A stretch of DNA of 64,000 nucleotides from Bacteroidota bacterium (GCA_016178785.1 JACOSO010000017.1:30952-94951); one strand, 5' to 3'. Counted from the first letter of the stretch, positions 54,878 through 63,577 are shown. Program-made: numbers and translations. The notes: generated by a model from the letters alone, not told the origin.

Positions 54878-55844
54878 AATCCTGAAACCGGCAATGCTAA
54901 CCACGCTTGTTGGCGATGGGAGGGAAGGCTTCCGAAGTTTTGGTATTGGCCCAGGCGGAGCGATGGATTATTTTGCAATGAAGGTTGGGAATTATTTAGT
55001 TGGTAATGATCATGAGGCTGTGATGGAATTGGGATATGCTCCTGCTGAGTTTTTATTTCAAAAGAGTAGCTTGGCTTGCATTACAGGAAAAGGCTTTACG
55101 ATTCACGTAGACAATGAAATATTTCCATTGTGGAAACCATTCAAGATAAAAGAAGGAGCAATATTAAAATTGATAAAAACCATACCGGGAGCATGGGCAT
55201 ATCTCGCGGTGCACGGTGGATGGAGAGCAGATGAATGGCTTGGTAGCTTAACAACCAACCTGACTGCAAAAGCAGGTGGATTTAATGGAAGAGCACTAAA
55301 AAAGGATGATGCAATAGAAGCTAACGAAAGTAAAATCCAAATTGATGAGACAAAAATTCTACCGTGGGGAATCTCAGCAAACGAATTGAGTGGTGTTTAT
55401 TCCCCGACTAATGAAGTGAGATGCGTTTTATCTATTGAAACAGATTGGCTTTCACCTCTGTCTAAGGATAAATTTCTTTCAGAGCAGTTTGCTGTCTCCA
55501 GCCAAAGTAATCGCATGGGCTATCGATTGCAGGGAGCAGCACTTTCATTGAGCGAACGAATCGAAATGATATCGTCACCTGTTGATTTTGGAACAATTCA
55601 GCTTTTGCCTGATGGAAACCTGATCATATTGATGGCCGATCATCAAACTACAGGCGGTTATCCGCGTATTGCTTCTGTGATCAAAGCAGACCTGCCTAAA
55701 CTTGCTCAAATATTGCCTGCCGAAAAAATAAAATTCAAAATGATTTCTTTAGAAGAAGCAGAAAGAGAATTATTTTCAGAGGAGCAAAAACTTGGCGAAA
55801 TAAAAATGGGGTGTCACGAACGGTTTAAAAAACATTTTGGATAA
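54867..55844 (+). CDS. pxpC: 5-oxoprolinase subunit PxpC
   Basis: 325 residues, KipA/allophanate hydrolase subunit 2 family: LVGDGREGFRSFGIGPGGAM, DYFAMKVGNYLVGNDHEAVM, AYLAVHGGW and SSQSNRMGYRLQGAALSLS, then a QTTGGYPRIASVIKADLPKL end. It pairs with PxpB. Its stop overlaps the pxpA start by 1 bp, in keeping with a coupled operon. Confidence 0.94.
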   Translation: MSIKILKPAMLTTLVGDGREGFRSFGIGPGGAMDYFAMKVGNYLVGNDHEAVMELGYAPAEFLFQKSSLACITGKGFTIHVDNEIFPLWKPFKIKEGAILKLIKTIPGAWAYLAVHGGWRADEWLGSLTTNLTAKAGGFNGRALKKDDAIEANESKIQIDETKILPWGISANELSGVYSPTNEVRCVLSIETDWLSPLSKDKFLSEQFAVSSQSNRMGYRLQGAALSLSERIEMISSPVDFGTIQLLPDGNLIILMADHQTTGGYPRIASVIKADLPKLAQILPAEKIKFKMISLEEAERELFSEEQKLGEIKMGCHERFKKHFG

Positions 55845-56584
55845 TGACAATTGATCTCAATTGTGATATGGCCGAGGGCGTAGGTAACGAAGCAGAGTTG
55901 ATGCCTTGGATAAGCTCAGCGAACATTGCCTGCGGCTACCATGCCGGCAATGAAGAGTTGATGAAGAGTACCATTGAACTTTGTCAAAAATACCATGTGG
56001 CTGTAGGCGCTCACCCTTCTTTTCCCGACTGGGAAAATTTTGGCAGAACAAACATGAATTTGCCCTCAGAACAAGTTTATCAAATTATAGCTGAACAACT
56101 TCAGATCATTCATAAGATCGCAAAACAATTGGGTGTGCAATTGCATCACGTAAAACCTCATGGTGCGCTCTATAATATGGCTGCTCAAGATTCAGCGTTG
56201 GCGCGTGACATAGTAAAAGCAGTTAAGGATTTTGACGATCGATTGATTTTATATGGACTTTCGCAAAGCGCAATGATTGAAGAAGCGCAGAAACTAAAGC
56301 TGAAAACCGCCAATGAAGTCTTTGCCGATCGCACCTACCAACCAGACGGATCACTTACACCACGCACTAAACCAAATGCCCTGATTAATGATGAAACTCA
56401 AGCACTGCACCAGGCAATTCGATTTGTAAAGGAAGGCAAGGTTACTTGTATTTCAGGTGAACAAATTTATTTGAAAGCGGATACCATCTGCCTTCATGGC
56501 GATGGAGCACATGCCGTTTCGTTTGCAAAATTGATTCACACCCGATTATTGGAGGAAGGAATTAAAATCACTGCTTTTAAATGA
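55844..56584 (+). CDS. pxpA: 5-oxoprolinase subunit PxpA
   Basis: 246 residues, LamB/YcsF family: TIDLNCDMAEGVGNEAELMP, ISSANIACGYHAGNEELMKS, VAVGAHPSFPDWENFGRTNM, HHVKPHGALYNMA, VFADRTYQPDGSLTPRTKPN and a C-terminal ICLHGDGAHAVSFAK. It completes the three-part 5-oxoprolinase. Its stop overlaps the transporter start by 4 bp. Confidence 0.95.
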   Translation: MTIDLNCDMAEGVGNEAELMPWISSANIACGYHAGNEELMKSTIELCQKYHVAVGAHPSFPDWENFGRTNMNLPSEQVYQIIAEQLQIIHKIAKQLGVQLHHVKPHGALYNMAAQDSALARDIVKAVKDFDDRLILYGLSQSAMIEEAQKLKLKTANEVFADRTYQPDGSLTPRTKPNALINDETQALHQAIRFVKEGKVTCISGEQIYLKADTICLHGDGAHAVSFAKLIHTRLLEEGIKITAFK

Positions 56585-57756
56585 AAAAATCTTTTCTATC
56601 AGGCCCTTTAGCGGGTGCTGCATTTCTAATGGCAACATCTGCCATTGGCCCGGGCTTCATCACACAAACCACCAAATTCACTGAACAGCTCAAAGGCAGT
56701 TTCGGGTTTGTAATTTTAATTTCTGTTTTGCTCGATATCGGTGTTCAGCTCAATATTTGGCGCTTAGTAAGCGTGAGTAAAATGTATGCGCAAGATTTGG
56801 CCAATAAAGTATTGCCTGGAGCCGGATATTTTTTAACAACACTGATCTTACTTGGCGGGCTAGCATTCAACATCGGCAACATTGCTGGCGCAGGATTAGG
56901 ATTGCAAGTGCTCACGGGATGCAGTGTGGAAACAGGTGCAATTATAAGCTGTGTCATTGCTGCTATCATTTTTTCTGTAAAGGAAGCCGGCACGGCTATG
57001 GATATTTTTGCTAAAGTACTTGGCTTTGTGATGATCGGACTCACATTGTATGTAGCATTTAAATCGGAGCCACCCATGGGCGAGGCAGCGATAAAGACTT
57101 TTTTTCCTGATCAGATCAATGAGCTGGTAATTCTTACGATTGTGGGTGGTACAGTAGGTGGATACATCAGCTTTGCAGGTGCACACCGGTTGTTAGATGC
57201 CGGAATTTCAGGAAAAGAAAATCTGGCTCGGGTCTCAAAGAGCTCGGTCTCAGCAATTCTAATCGCCTCACTCATGCGTACGATTCTATTTATCGCAGTG
57301 CTTGGCATTGTGTGGCAAGGAATTTCTTTGGGCAACGATAATCCTGCTGCTGTTGTGTTTGAAAGTGCTGCCGGAAGAATCGGATACAAAATTTTTGGAT
57401 TGGTTTTATGGAGTGCTGCCATTACTTCTGTAGTGGGGTCAGCTTTTACATCTATTTCCTTCGCAAGGTCAATTCATCCATTATTAGAAAAATATTTTCG
57501 CCATATCATCATAGCCTTCATCATTTTCTCCACGATTGTCTTTCTGATCATTGGACAGCCGGTGAAAGTGTTGATTGTTGTGGGTGCAATAAATGGATTG
57601 ATCTTGCCTTTTGCACTGGCTATCATTTTATCGGCCGCATGGAAGAAAAATATTTACGCAGATTACAATCACCCGAAATGGCTCTCACTGATTGGCTGGA
57701 TCGTTGTTGTGGTGATGACCTACATGGGTGTGAGGGGAATAAGCACCTGGCTTTGA
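56581..57756 (+). CDS. Nramp-like transporter linked to 5-oxoprolinase (YcsG-like)
   Basis: 391 residues with about 11 transmembrane helices, Nramp/APC fold. The TM1 unwound segment reads GPGFITQTTKFTEQ instead of the metal-binding DPGN, and the TM6 position reads FAGAHRLLDAG instead of MPH, so the manganese/iron ligands are missing. In Bacillus the Nramp-like ycsG also sits beside pxpA. Together with the 4-bp overlap, this points to a carrier for pyroglutamate or a related compound, not for metals. That substrate is inferred. Confidence 0.87.
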   Translation: MKKSFLSGPLAGAAFLMATSAIGPGFITQTTKFTEQLKGSFGFVILISVLLDIGVQLNIWRLVSVSKMYAQDLANKVLPGAGYFLTTLILLGGLAFNIGNIAGAGLGLQVLTGCSVETGAIISCVIAAIIFSVKEAGTAMDIFAKVLGFVMIGLTLYVAFKSEPPMGEAAIKTFFPDQINELVILTIVGGTVGGYISFAGAHRLLDAGISGKENLARVSKSSVSAILIASLMRTILFIAVLGIVWQGISLGNDNPAAVVFESAAGRIGYKIFGLVLWSAAITSVVGSAFTSISFARSIHPLLEKYFRHIIIAFIIFSTIVFLIIGQPVKVLIVVGAINGLILPFALAIILSAAWKKNIYADYNHPKWLSLIGWIVVVVMTYMGVRGISTWL

Positions 57757-57951
57757 AATACTGGCAGTTTTTTCAGCCCTTTTTCAAATTCTATCTATGA
57801 AACAAGCCTAAATAAACGTCTCCAAGCTTGATTTTCAGTCCCGGTGGTGGTACTTAAAGTTAAATGGAAAAGCACGAAACTGCCCTTCCATTTCTCACAT
57901 TTTTCGCTTACATTCATTTGTCTTTTTGTCTCACCTAAAATTTTCCCGCCT
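57757..57951. other. Intergenic region before the EF-G-like gene
   Basis: No gene is supported. An AAATGGAA / TTCCATTT pairing (about 57863-57894) may form a stem-loop. An alternative upstream start for the EF-G-like gene (57844) would translate this DNA and is not family-like. Confidence 0.4.
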
Positions 57952-60084
57952 ATGAAAATCTATGACGACAAACACATCAAAAACATAGTACTGCTCGGTG
58001 CGCCCAAAACCGGCAAAACGCTACTTGCCGAAGACATGCTCTTTGAAGCGGGTATCACACACAGGAGGGGTACCATCGAAGGAAAAAATACGGTGAGCGA
58101 TTATCACGAGATTGAGCAGGAGCGAGGTAATTCGGTGTTTGCTACGGTACTTCACACGGAATGGCGCGACTATAAAATTAATATCATCGACACGCCCGGT
58201 TTTGATGACTTTGCCGGTGAGATGATTGCGTCACTTCGAGTAGCCGATACTTGTGTGGTCGCGATTAACGCGCAGCATGGCGCTGAGGTGGGCACTGATT
58301 TGATCTGGAATTATGTAAAACAATTTGATAAGCCCGTGATCTTTGCCGTCAATCAGGCCGATCATCCAAAGGCCGACTTTGATAAGGCGCTTGCATCTTT
58401 GAAAGAACATTATGGAAATGCGGTTATTCAGATGCAGTATCCCCTGAATCAAGGAGAGAGTTTCAACTCCATCATCGATTTGTTGAAAATGGTGATGTAT
58501 AAATTTTCCACAACAGGTGGCAAGCCGGAAAAACTCCCGATACCCGATTCAGAAAAAGAAAAGGCCGATCGCCTACACAATGAATTGGTTGAGAAGGCCG
58601 CAGAGAATGATGAAAAATTGATGGAGAAATATTTTGAAAAGGGCACTCTTGATGAAGACGAGATGCGCGAAGGCCTGAAGCTCGGGATGGTGCATCATGA
58701 TTTATTCCCAGTGTTTGTGATGTCGGGCAAGAAGAACATGGGCACGGGAAGGATGATGGGTTTCATCGATAATGTGGCCCCCTCACCCATCGATGCTAAA
58801 CCTGAAAAGACATCTTCAGGAAAAGAACTTACATTCGACCGCAACCAACCTGCGGTCTTATTTATTTTTAAGACTCACCTCGAGCCCAATCTTGGCAAGC
58901 TTTCTTACTTCAAAGTGATGTCGGGTGAGGTGACTCCAACTTCGGAACTGATCAACACTCAAACCGGTTCGGTTGAAAGATTCCATCAACTTTTTATAAT
59001 GGATGGAAAGGCCCGCAACCCCGTAGAAAAATTGGTGGCAGGAGATATTGGTGCAACACTAAAATTGAAAGATACATTTACCAACCAGACACTTCATGCC
59101 AAAGGATTTGAGGTGGAAGTTGAACCGATTGTGTTCCCTGAACCGCGCATGCAGGTAGCGGTGATCGCGCTCAGCAAAAACGATGATGAAAAAATTGGAG
59201 AGGTATTGGGTAAAATTCATCAGGAGGATCCAACGTTGCAGGTAGGATTCTCGAAAGAATTAAAGCAACTGATTATTTCAGCGCAAGGCGAATCTCATCT
59301 CACTGTTTGTAAATGGTTTTTGGAAAACCTGTACAAACTGCACGTTGATTTTGTCACCCCACGAATTTCTTATCGCGAAACTATTCGTAAACCGATGAGT
59401 GCAAGTTACCGCCACAAAAAACAATCGGGTGGTGCCGGACAGTTTGGTGAAGTATACATCAAGATCGAGCCGTATTATGAAGGAATGCCAGAGCCAACGG
59501 AATTCAGCGTGCGAGGCAAAGAATTTATCGACCTCGAGTGGGGAGGCAAACTTGTGTTTTATAATTGCATAGTTGGCGGTGTGATCGATGCGCGCTTTAT
59601 TCCGTCTATATTAAAAGGAGTAATGGAGAAAATGGAAGAGGGACCGATCACGGGCTCGTACGTGCGAGATGTTCGCGTGATGGTGCACGATGGCAAAATG
59701 CATCCGGTAGACTCAAATGATATTTCATTTAAAATTGCTGGCATGATGGCCTTCAAAGATGCATTCATGAAAGCCGAGCCTCAATTGCTAGAACCCATCT
59801 GCGATCTGGAAATAAAAGTGCCCGAAGAAATCATGGGCGATGTGATGGGCGATTTGCAAACGCGCAGAGCGTTGATCATGGGCATCGATACCAGCGGAAA
59901 TTATCAGGTGATCAAGGCGCGAGCTCCTTTGGCTGAACTCGATAAATATTCAACTTCCCTTCGCTCTATTTCGCAAGGACGTGCCAGTTTCACCCAGCGT
60001 TTTGCGGATTACGTTCCTGTTCCATTTGACCTACAGCAAAAGTTAGCGAAAGCAACTGTTGGATCGGAGTTGGTGGGCGCATAG
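57952..60084 (+). CDS. Elongation factor G-like GTPase
   Basis: 710 residues from ATG 57952 (MKIYDDKHIKNIVLLGAPKT). EF-G domain order is complete: G domain with P-loop GAPKTGKT, G3 DTPGFDDFAGEM and G4 NQADH (normally NKxD, so Lys is Gln), then domains II-V with SGGAGQFGEVYIKIEP and a C-terminal domain V. This belongs to the EF-G-II/EF-G-like branch, which can lack true translocase activity. Ribosome binding is expected, but its exact job is unknown. It is a single-gene unit. Confidence 0.9.
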   Translation: MKIYDDKHIKNIVLLGAPKTGKTLLAEDMLFEAGITHRRGTIEGKNTVSDYHEIEQERGNSVFATVLHTEWRDYKINIIDTPGFDDFAGEMIASLRVADTCVVAINAQHGAEVGTDLIWNYVKQFDKPVIFAVNQADHPKADFDKALASLKEHYGNAVIQMQYPLNQGESFNSIIDLLKMVMYKFSTTGGKPEKLPIPDSEKEKADRLHNELVEKAAENDEKLMEKYFEKGTLDEDEMREGLKLGMVHHDLFPVFVMSGKKNMGTGRMMGFIDNVAPSPIDAKPEKTSSGKELTFDRNQPAVLFIFKTHLEPNLGKLSYFKVMSGEVTPTSELINTQTGSVERFHQLFIMDGKARNPVEKLVAGDIGATLKLKDTFTNQTLHAKGFEVEVEPIVFPEPRMQVAVIALSKNDDEKIGEVLGKIHQEDPTLQVGFSKELKQLIISAQGESHLTVCKWFLENLYKLHVDFVTPRISYRETIRKPMSASYRHKKQSGGAGQFGEVYIKIEPYYEGMPEPTEFSVRGKEFIDLEWGGKLVFYNCIVGGVIDARFIPSILKGVMEKMEEGPITGSYVRDVRVMVHDGKMHPVDSNDISFKIAGMMAFKDAFMKAEPQLLEPICDLEIKVPEEIMGDVMGDLQTRRALIMGIDTSGNYQVIKARAPLAELDKYSTSLRSISQGRASFTQRFADYVPVPFDLQQKLAKATVGSELVGA

Positions 60085-60298
60085 ACTAAGATGCAGCGAA
60101 TTCCTTCAGTCTGTATCCTCATAGACCGAAACATAATAGTTCGTGAGGACACGAATTTGGCTGTGGCAAGCGAGAGGCAGTTAAAACGGAGATGTTTGGC
60201 TAGTCAAACAAAAATTATCGGGCAAGTCACAAATTTCTCAGCAGAGAAACTAAAGTAGTATTTGACTCGTTGAGGATGGTTTATCCACATTCTCAGTC

Positions 60299-60856
60299 AT
60301 GACTAAAAAGAAAATCCTCGCTATCTGCGGAAGTACAAGAAAAACTTCTAGCAATTTAAACCTGATCAATGCAATCGTTGATCTAACTAAAGAAAAATTT
60401 GATGTTACCATTTTTAACGGCCTTGCTGTTATTCCTCATTTCAATCCTGATCTTGATAATGAAACTCCGCCAGAGATAGTAGACAGTTTTCGTAAGCAAT
60501 TGAAGGAAGTCGATGGAATCTTGATCTGCACGCCCGAGTATGCCATGGGAGTACCGGGCACTTTAAAAAATGCGATCGACTGGACGGTGTCTTCGTGCGA
60601 GTTTTCACATAAGCCCGTGGCTTTGATCACTGCATCTTCGCTTGGCGAAAACGCACATGAGTCTTTGCTAATGACGTTAAAAATAATAGAGTCGAATATT
60701 ACCGAGCAGACTCAACTGATTATTTCTTATGTGAAGACAAAAGTGAGTCGCGACAATAAAATAACCGACAACCCAACCTTGGAGCAGGTCAGCTCATTGA
60801 TCAATTCATTTGATGAACTGATCAATGAAACTAAAACCGCACCAATTCAAGGTTGA
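60299..60856 (+). CDS. NADPH-dependent FMN reductase
   Basis: A 185-residue flavodoxin-like reductase: ILAICGSTRKTSSNLNLINA holds the FMN phosphate loop, and ILICTPEYAMGVPGTLKNAI followed by DWTVSS is the classical flavin-contact segment. It reduces FMN or quinones/chromate-like acceptors with NADPH. The gene is isolated: 214 bp of featureless DNA precede it. It converges with the PGQ-repeat lipoprotein gene. Confidence 0.9.
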   Translation: MTKKKILAICGSTRKTSSNLNLINAIVDLTKEKFDVTIFNGLAVIPHFNPDLDNETPPEIVDSFRKQLKEVDGILICTPEYAMGVPGTLKNAIDWTVSSCEFSHKPVALITASSLGENAHESLLMTLKIIESNITEQTQLIISYVKTKVSRDNKITDNPTLEQVSSLINSFDELINETKTAPIQG

Positions 60857-60862
60857 TTTATA

Positions 60863-61135
60863 TTAATTCTTTTTCTTTTTCGCTTGCCCCGGAGGCAATT
60901 GAGAATTCGAAGCTTCTGATTTCTTCTGCTGGCCAGGGGCGAATTCTTTAGCGGATTGCTGACCTGCAGCTTTCTTCTGTTGGCCTGGGGCAAATGGCTT
61001 AGCGGATTGTGTTCCGGATGCTTTCTTTGCCTGCCCTGGAGGAACGTTACCCTGTACAAATACACCAGATGAACATTGGCTTAATAAGAAAACGATTGCC
61101 AATAATGACACTAGACGAATAAAACGGTTTTTCAT
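60863..61135 (-). CDS. Lipoprotein with PGQxKK repeats
   Basis: 90 residues from ATG 61135 (MKNRFIRLVSLLAIVFLLSQ). A lipobox LLSQCS puts it in the membrane. The mature part is a set of repeats: VPPGQAKKASGTQSAKPF, APGQQKKAAGQQSAKEF, APGQQKKSEASNSQ and LPPGQAKKKKN, so four PGQ[AQ]KK cores about 15-17 residues apart. It is basic and probably unstructured. Such PGQAKK-rich lipoproteins occur in Bacteroidota, with no assigned function. The longer start at 61156 is unlikely. Confidence 0.8.
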   Translation of the reverse strand: MKNRFIRLVSLLAIVFLLSQCSSGVFVQGNVPPGQAKKASGTQSAKPFAPGQQKKAAGQQSAKEFAPGQQKKSEASNSQLPPGQAKKKKN

Positions 61136-61156
61136 TGAAAGTATTTTAGGCAGCAA

Positions 61157-61307
61157 AGATGTGGTTGCGCATGCGCGCTACATCTGCAATTGAGCCTAAT
61201 AACTTACACGTGTTTTAAAAGTTGCTGATGTTTTTCTTGTTAATAGTGTGGACAAGAACCTTGTTTGAGATTTTCAAAGTGTCATGTTGGAAGACCATAG
61301 CCGTCAA
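61157..61307. other. Non-coding DNA with short palindromes
   Basis: No gene visible. It contains a TGCGCATGCGCGC palindromic run at about 61167-61180. The end of the segment (61288-61307) is TTGGAAGACC-like wording repeated at 61942 and 63656. Confidence 0.4.
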
Positions 61308-61568
61308 GCCAATGTCGTTAGATAGCGAAGCAATTCAAAGTTCCAGATTTAAAATTCAAAATCAGCTTAGTCCAACATTGTTGAATCTTGAATTTTAAAT
61401 CCTGAATCAATGTCGTTGACTGGGAATCCTTTACTTGCAGGCCCCTTAACTTAGAAACGACATTGGCCGTCAAGCTAAGGTGTGGCGTGCTCAACTATCT
61501 CAAAACGTAGAACATATGCGCGACTGAACACTTGCATTCCATAGTTGTTGAGTGCTCGCGCGTACATT

Positions 61569-61612
61569 AACACAGGGATACTCGATCGCTTGCGATCGAG
61601 TATCCCTGTGTT
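61569..61612. repeat. Perfect 21-bp-arm palindrome with 2-nt loop
   Basis: The arms (61569-61589 and 61592-61612) are exact reverse complements, AACACAGGGATACTCGATCG plus C on the left side, with only TT between. It is the strongest stem in the window and could form a cruciform. It lies in the core of the composite element. Confidence 0.85.
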
Positions 61613-61613
61613 C

Positions 61614-61736
61614 GTCTTTTGGTTTTCATTTCGAGTCGCCAGCGGTTCGAAGTGAAAACCAAAATAGCTTAGCACGGACTACATGCTATTTCTTTGAACT
61701 GAATGATGAACCCGCGCTCCGGCACTCCTTAGTTCA
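61614..61736. repeat. Further stem-loops in the core element
   Basis: TTTTGGTTTTCATTTCGAG (61617-61635) pairs with TTCGAAGTGAAAACCAAAA (61646-61664), with two wobble positions. TTTGAACT and AGTTCAAA (about 61693-61700 and 61731-61738) form an 8-bp stem. AATAGC and GCTATT flank a 16-nt loop at about 61665-61692. Confidence 0.6.
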
Positions 61737-61982
61737 AACCTCTTTCTTAGATTGCACCGCTTAGCTTGAGGGCCAATGTCGTAGTTGAGGCGAGGCAATT
61801 CTAAGTTCCAGATTCCAGATTCAAAATTAGCTTAGTCCAACAATGTTGAATCTCGAATTTTAAACTTTGAATCAATGTCGTTAACTGGTATCCTGAACTT
61901 ACAAGCCCTTAACTAGAAACGACATTGCCTTGACGGCCATGGTTGGAAGACCTGACTGGCACGGAAATATTAAGTCAATCTA

Positions 61983-63386
61983 TCACGGAATGAGCCGAAT
62001 CAATTTTATCCCTACTCCAAAATCCTGTGCATTGTTGAGTTCCGAAGACACAAGGGACAAAACGTCTTTAATTGTCCAGTCATCTTGCAGATAAAACATA
62101 ATTGTTGAAGAGCGGTCTGCCCTGCCAAAACGGTATGAAAAATTTAGTGCCAGATACTCACTTCCGCTAATGAGGCCACGGGCAGCCCTTCGCTGATTGG
62201 TTACGGGAATAGGGTTCTGGGGAGTCCAATACTCTGGAATGTAATTCGTTTTTATTCCAATGTCTTCTGGATTGAGATAGGTTTGCACTCTCTCTTTTGT
62301 GCTTACGGGAGTTGTCATCCCTTGCATTTCAATTCCAATTGTAACCCGTTTGTGATTTTTAAAATCGAAATTATGCCCCAATAAAAATCGGTAACCTGTC
62401 ACAACATCCGTATAATTAAAATCAAAATTTTCCTGGCGGATCCGTACCATTTTATCATGCTGAGCGACATATCCAACCGCAAGCGTTATCCCATAATTTT
62501 TTGTAACCTGTTTTGTGATAGCGGACCCGATGAGGACACCGGCCGAAAGGTATTCTCGGGCACGGTTGAGGGGAACCCCCACTTGAGCATCTATATTCAG
62601 CGTCCATAATAACTTATGCTTAGCGCTTCGAATAATATCAAAAAAATGCCGGTAACCCGCGTCCATAGTGCCCATGTGAATCGCACGGGGTTTTACTTCA
62701 AGTGTACGGCCTTCGCGGTCGGTAAATTTCATTTCAGCTAAATTGAATCCGTCCAGTATACGATAAGCATTTTCATTGTGGATCATTTTATCAAAACCCT
62801 CAATGGCTCGATCGCTGACTATTGCATCAATGAAGCTCCCTCCTCCTACGAGCATATTCGCGTTAATCGAGGCATATAGCTCTCCGTGCACAGAAGTTTT
62901 TCGGGTGTAGGTTATTGTAGCGCTCCGGATCACACCGTCTGCTGAATAGAGCTGGTAACGGTGTGTTGCTTGATCATAAGAAGGATGGTACGTAGCATTC
63001 CATGGGTCCAATAAATAAGGCTCGATTGCATCCGGATACTCCAGAACCCCGGAAGGATTCCATGTATTCCCGGAGTGGTAATCAAATAAAATTTCGTGAT
63101 TGCTTGCGATCGGGGAAATTCTAAAAGGAACGCGCATTGAAAAAATACGGACGGGCTCGTTTGCACGGGTATCCACCACTGGCGCATGCTCAACAGGAGC
63201 CGATGCCGGAGTTTCCGTCTGGGCAATTGCTCCGTGGATCACAAAGATGAAAATGCAAAACCAAACTTTGTTTTTGTATTTGTCATTGGGGAGAAATCCT
63301 TTCACGTTGAAATTTTTCTGTAATCTGGCAATTGGGTATACTCCTAATATGTATTTCAAAAACTGAATGATAGCCTCAAAGATCAT
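61983..63386 (-). CDS. DUF3187-like outer-membrane protein with repeat-derived N-terminus
   Basis: 467 residues. A hydrophobic segment (NKVWFCIFIFVIHGAIAQT, about 39-57) is the likely signal peptide, followed by a long beta-rich domain: SMRVPFRISPIASNHEILFD, HRYQLYSADG and SVHGELYASINANMLVGGGS, ending FGVGIKLIRLIP, typical of outer-membrane beta barrels (DUF3187-like). The first ~33 residues (MIFEAIIQFLKYILGVYPIA...) come from a ~205-bp DNA repeat also found at 63796-64000, so the original start may have been replaced or may be a rare codon near the signal peptide. Confidence 0.65.
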   Translation of the reverse strand: MIFEAIIQFLKYILGVYPIARLQKNFNVKGFLPNDKYKNKVWFCIFIFVIHGAIAQTETPASAPVEHAPVVDTRANEPVRIFSMRVPFRISPIASNHEILFDYHSGNTWNPSGVLEYPDAIEPYLLDPWNATYHPSYDQATHRYQLYSADGVIRSATITYTRKTSVHGELYASINANMLVGGGSFIDAIVSDRAIEGFDKMIHNENAYRILDGFNLAEMKFTDREGRTLEVKPRAIHMGTMDAGYRHFFDIIRSAKHKLLWTLNIDAQVGVPLNRAREYLSAGVLIGSAITKQVTKNYGITLAVGYVAQHDKMVRIRQENFDFNYTDVVTGYRFLLGHNFDFKNHKRVTIGIEMQGMTTPVSTKERVQTYLNPEDIGIKTNYIPEYWTPQNPIPVTNQRRAARGLISGSEYLALNFSYRFGRADRSSTIMFYLQDDWTIKDVLSLVSSELNNAQDFGVGIKLIRLIP

Positions 63387-63495
63387 TTATTGAAAATAAA
63401 TAACAATTGTGGTTGAAGAAAACTTCTTCATTGCCATTTACCAAAGAACCTCTGACTGGCACGGAAAGCTTCTTTGCCGGCTCTTAAAAGTTTTC
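63290..63495. repeat. Direct repeat, copy 1 (~205 bp)
   Basis: Nearly identical to 63796-64000, about 506 bp apart. The last ~150 bp (from CAAAAACTGAATG on) are identical, and the first ~60 bp contain a few substitutions and one indel. It covers the start codon, the upstream region and the first ~33 codons of the outer-membrane protein gene. Confidence 0.9.
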
Positions 63496-63511
63496 TTTTC
63501 GCGTTTCCATT

Positions 63512-63577
63512 TCACCCCGAAGGTGGTGACATGTTTATAGATTTTCAGAATATAAACATGCGACCCCGAAGGGGTCG
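63512..63577. repeat. CACCCCGAAGGTG / CGACCCCGAAGGGGTCG stem-loops
   Basis: CATGTTTATA (63530-63539) and TATAAACATG (63551-63560) form a 10-bp perfect stem, followed directly by CGACCCC-GAA-GGGGTCG (63561-63577). Together with CACCCCGAAGGTGG (63513-63526), this is the dispersed Bacteroidota intergenic repeat type with GACCCCGAAGGGGTC and ATGTTTATAG words, as far as I recall it. Confidence 0.65.

Larger units (their letters stand above)
61299..61943. repeat. Composite repeat element: two ~160-bp direct repeats around a hairpin-rich core
   Basis: Unit A (61308-61467) and unit B (61772-61929) are direct repeats, roughly 80% alike by eye, each ending in CCAATGTCG / CGACATTGG-type inverted termini. 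Outer arms CCATAGCCGTCAAG (61297-61310) and CTTGACGGCCATGG (61929-61942) are also inverted. The ~300-bp core between the units begins and ends with inverted CGTCAAGCTAAG / CTTAGCTTGAGG and contains several stem-loops. No transposase or plausible ORF is present, so this may be a MITE-like or structured element. Confidence 0.6.

Noticed and set aside
60085..60298. Possible RNA gene or tRNA upstream of the FMN reductase
   Set aside because: No cloverleaf or T-loop consensus; only a weak TCCTCA/TGAGGA pairing is seen.
61475..61764. Two opposite frames of 66 and 70 codons in the repeat core
   Set aside because: Both are by-products of long palindromes; they share mirrored words (FGFHFE) and have no coding character.
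61308..61929. Possible integron attC sites
   Set aside because: One unit carries a GTTAGAT, but the partner RYYYAAC end is missing, the second unit lacks it, and no cassette ORF or integrase is present.
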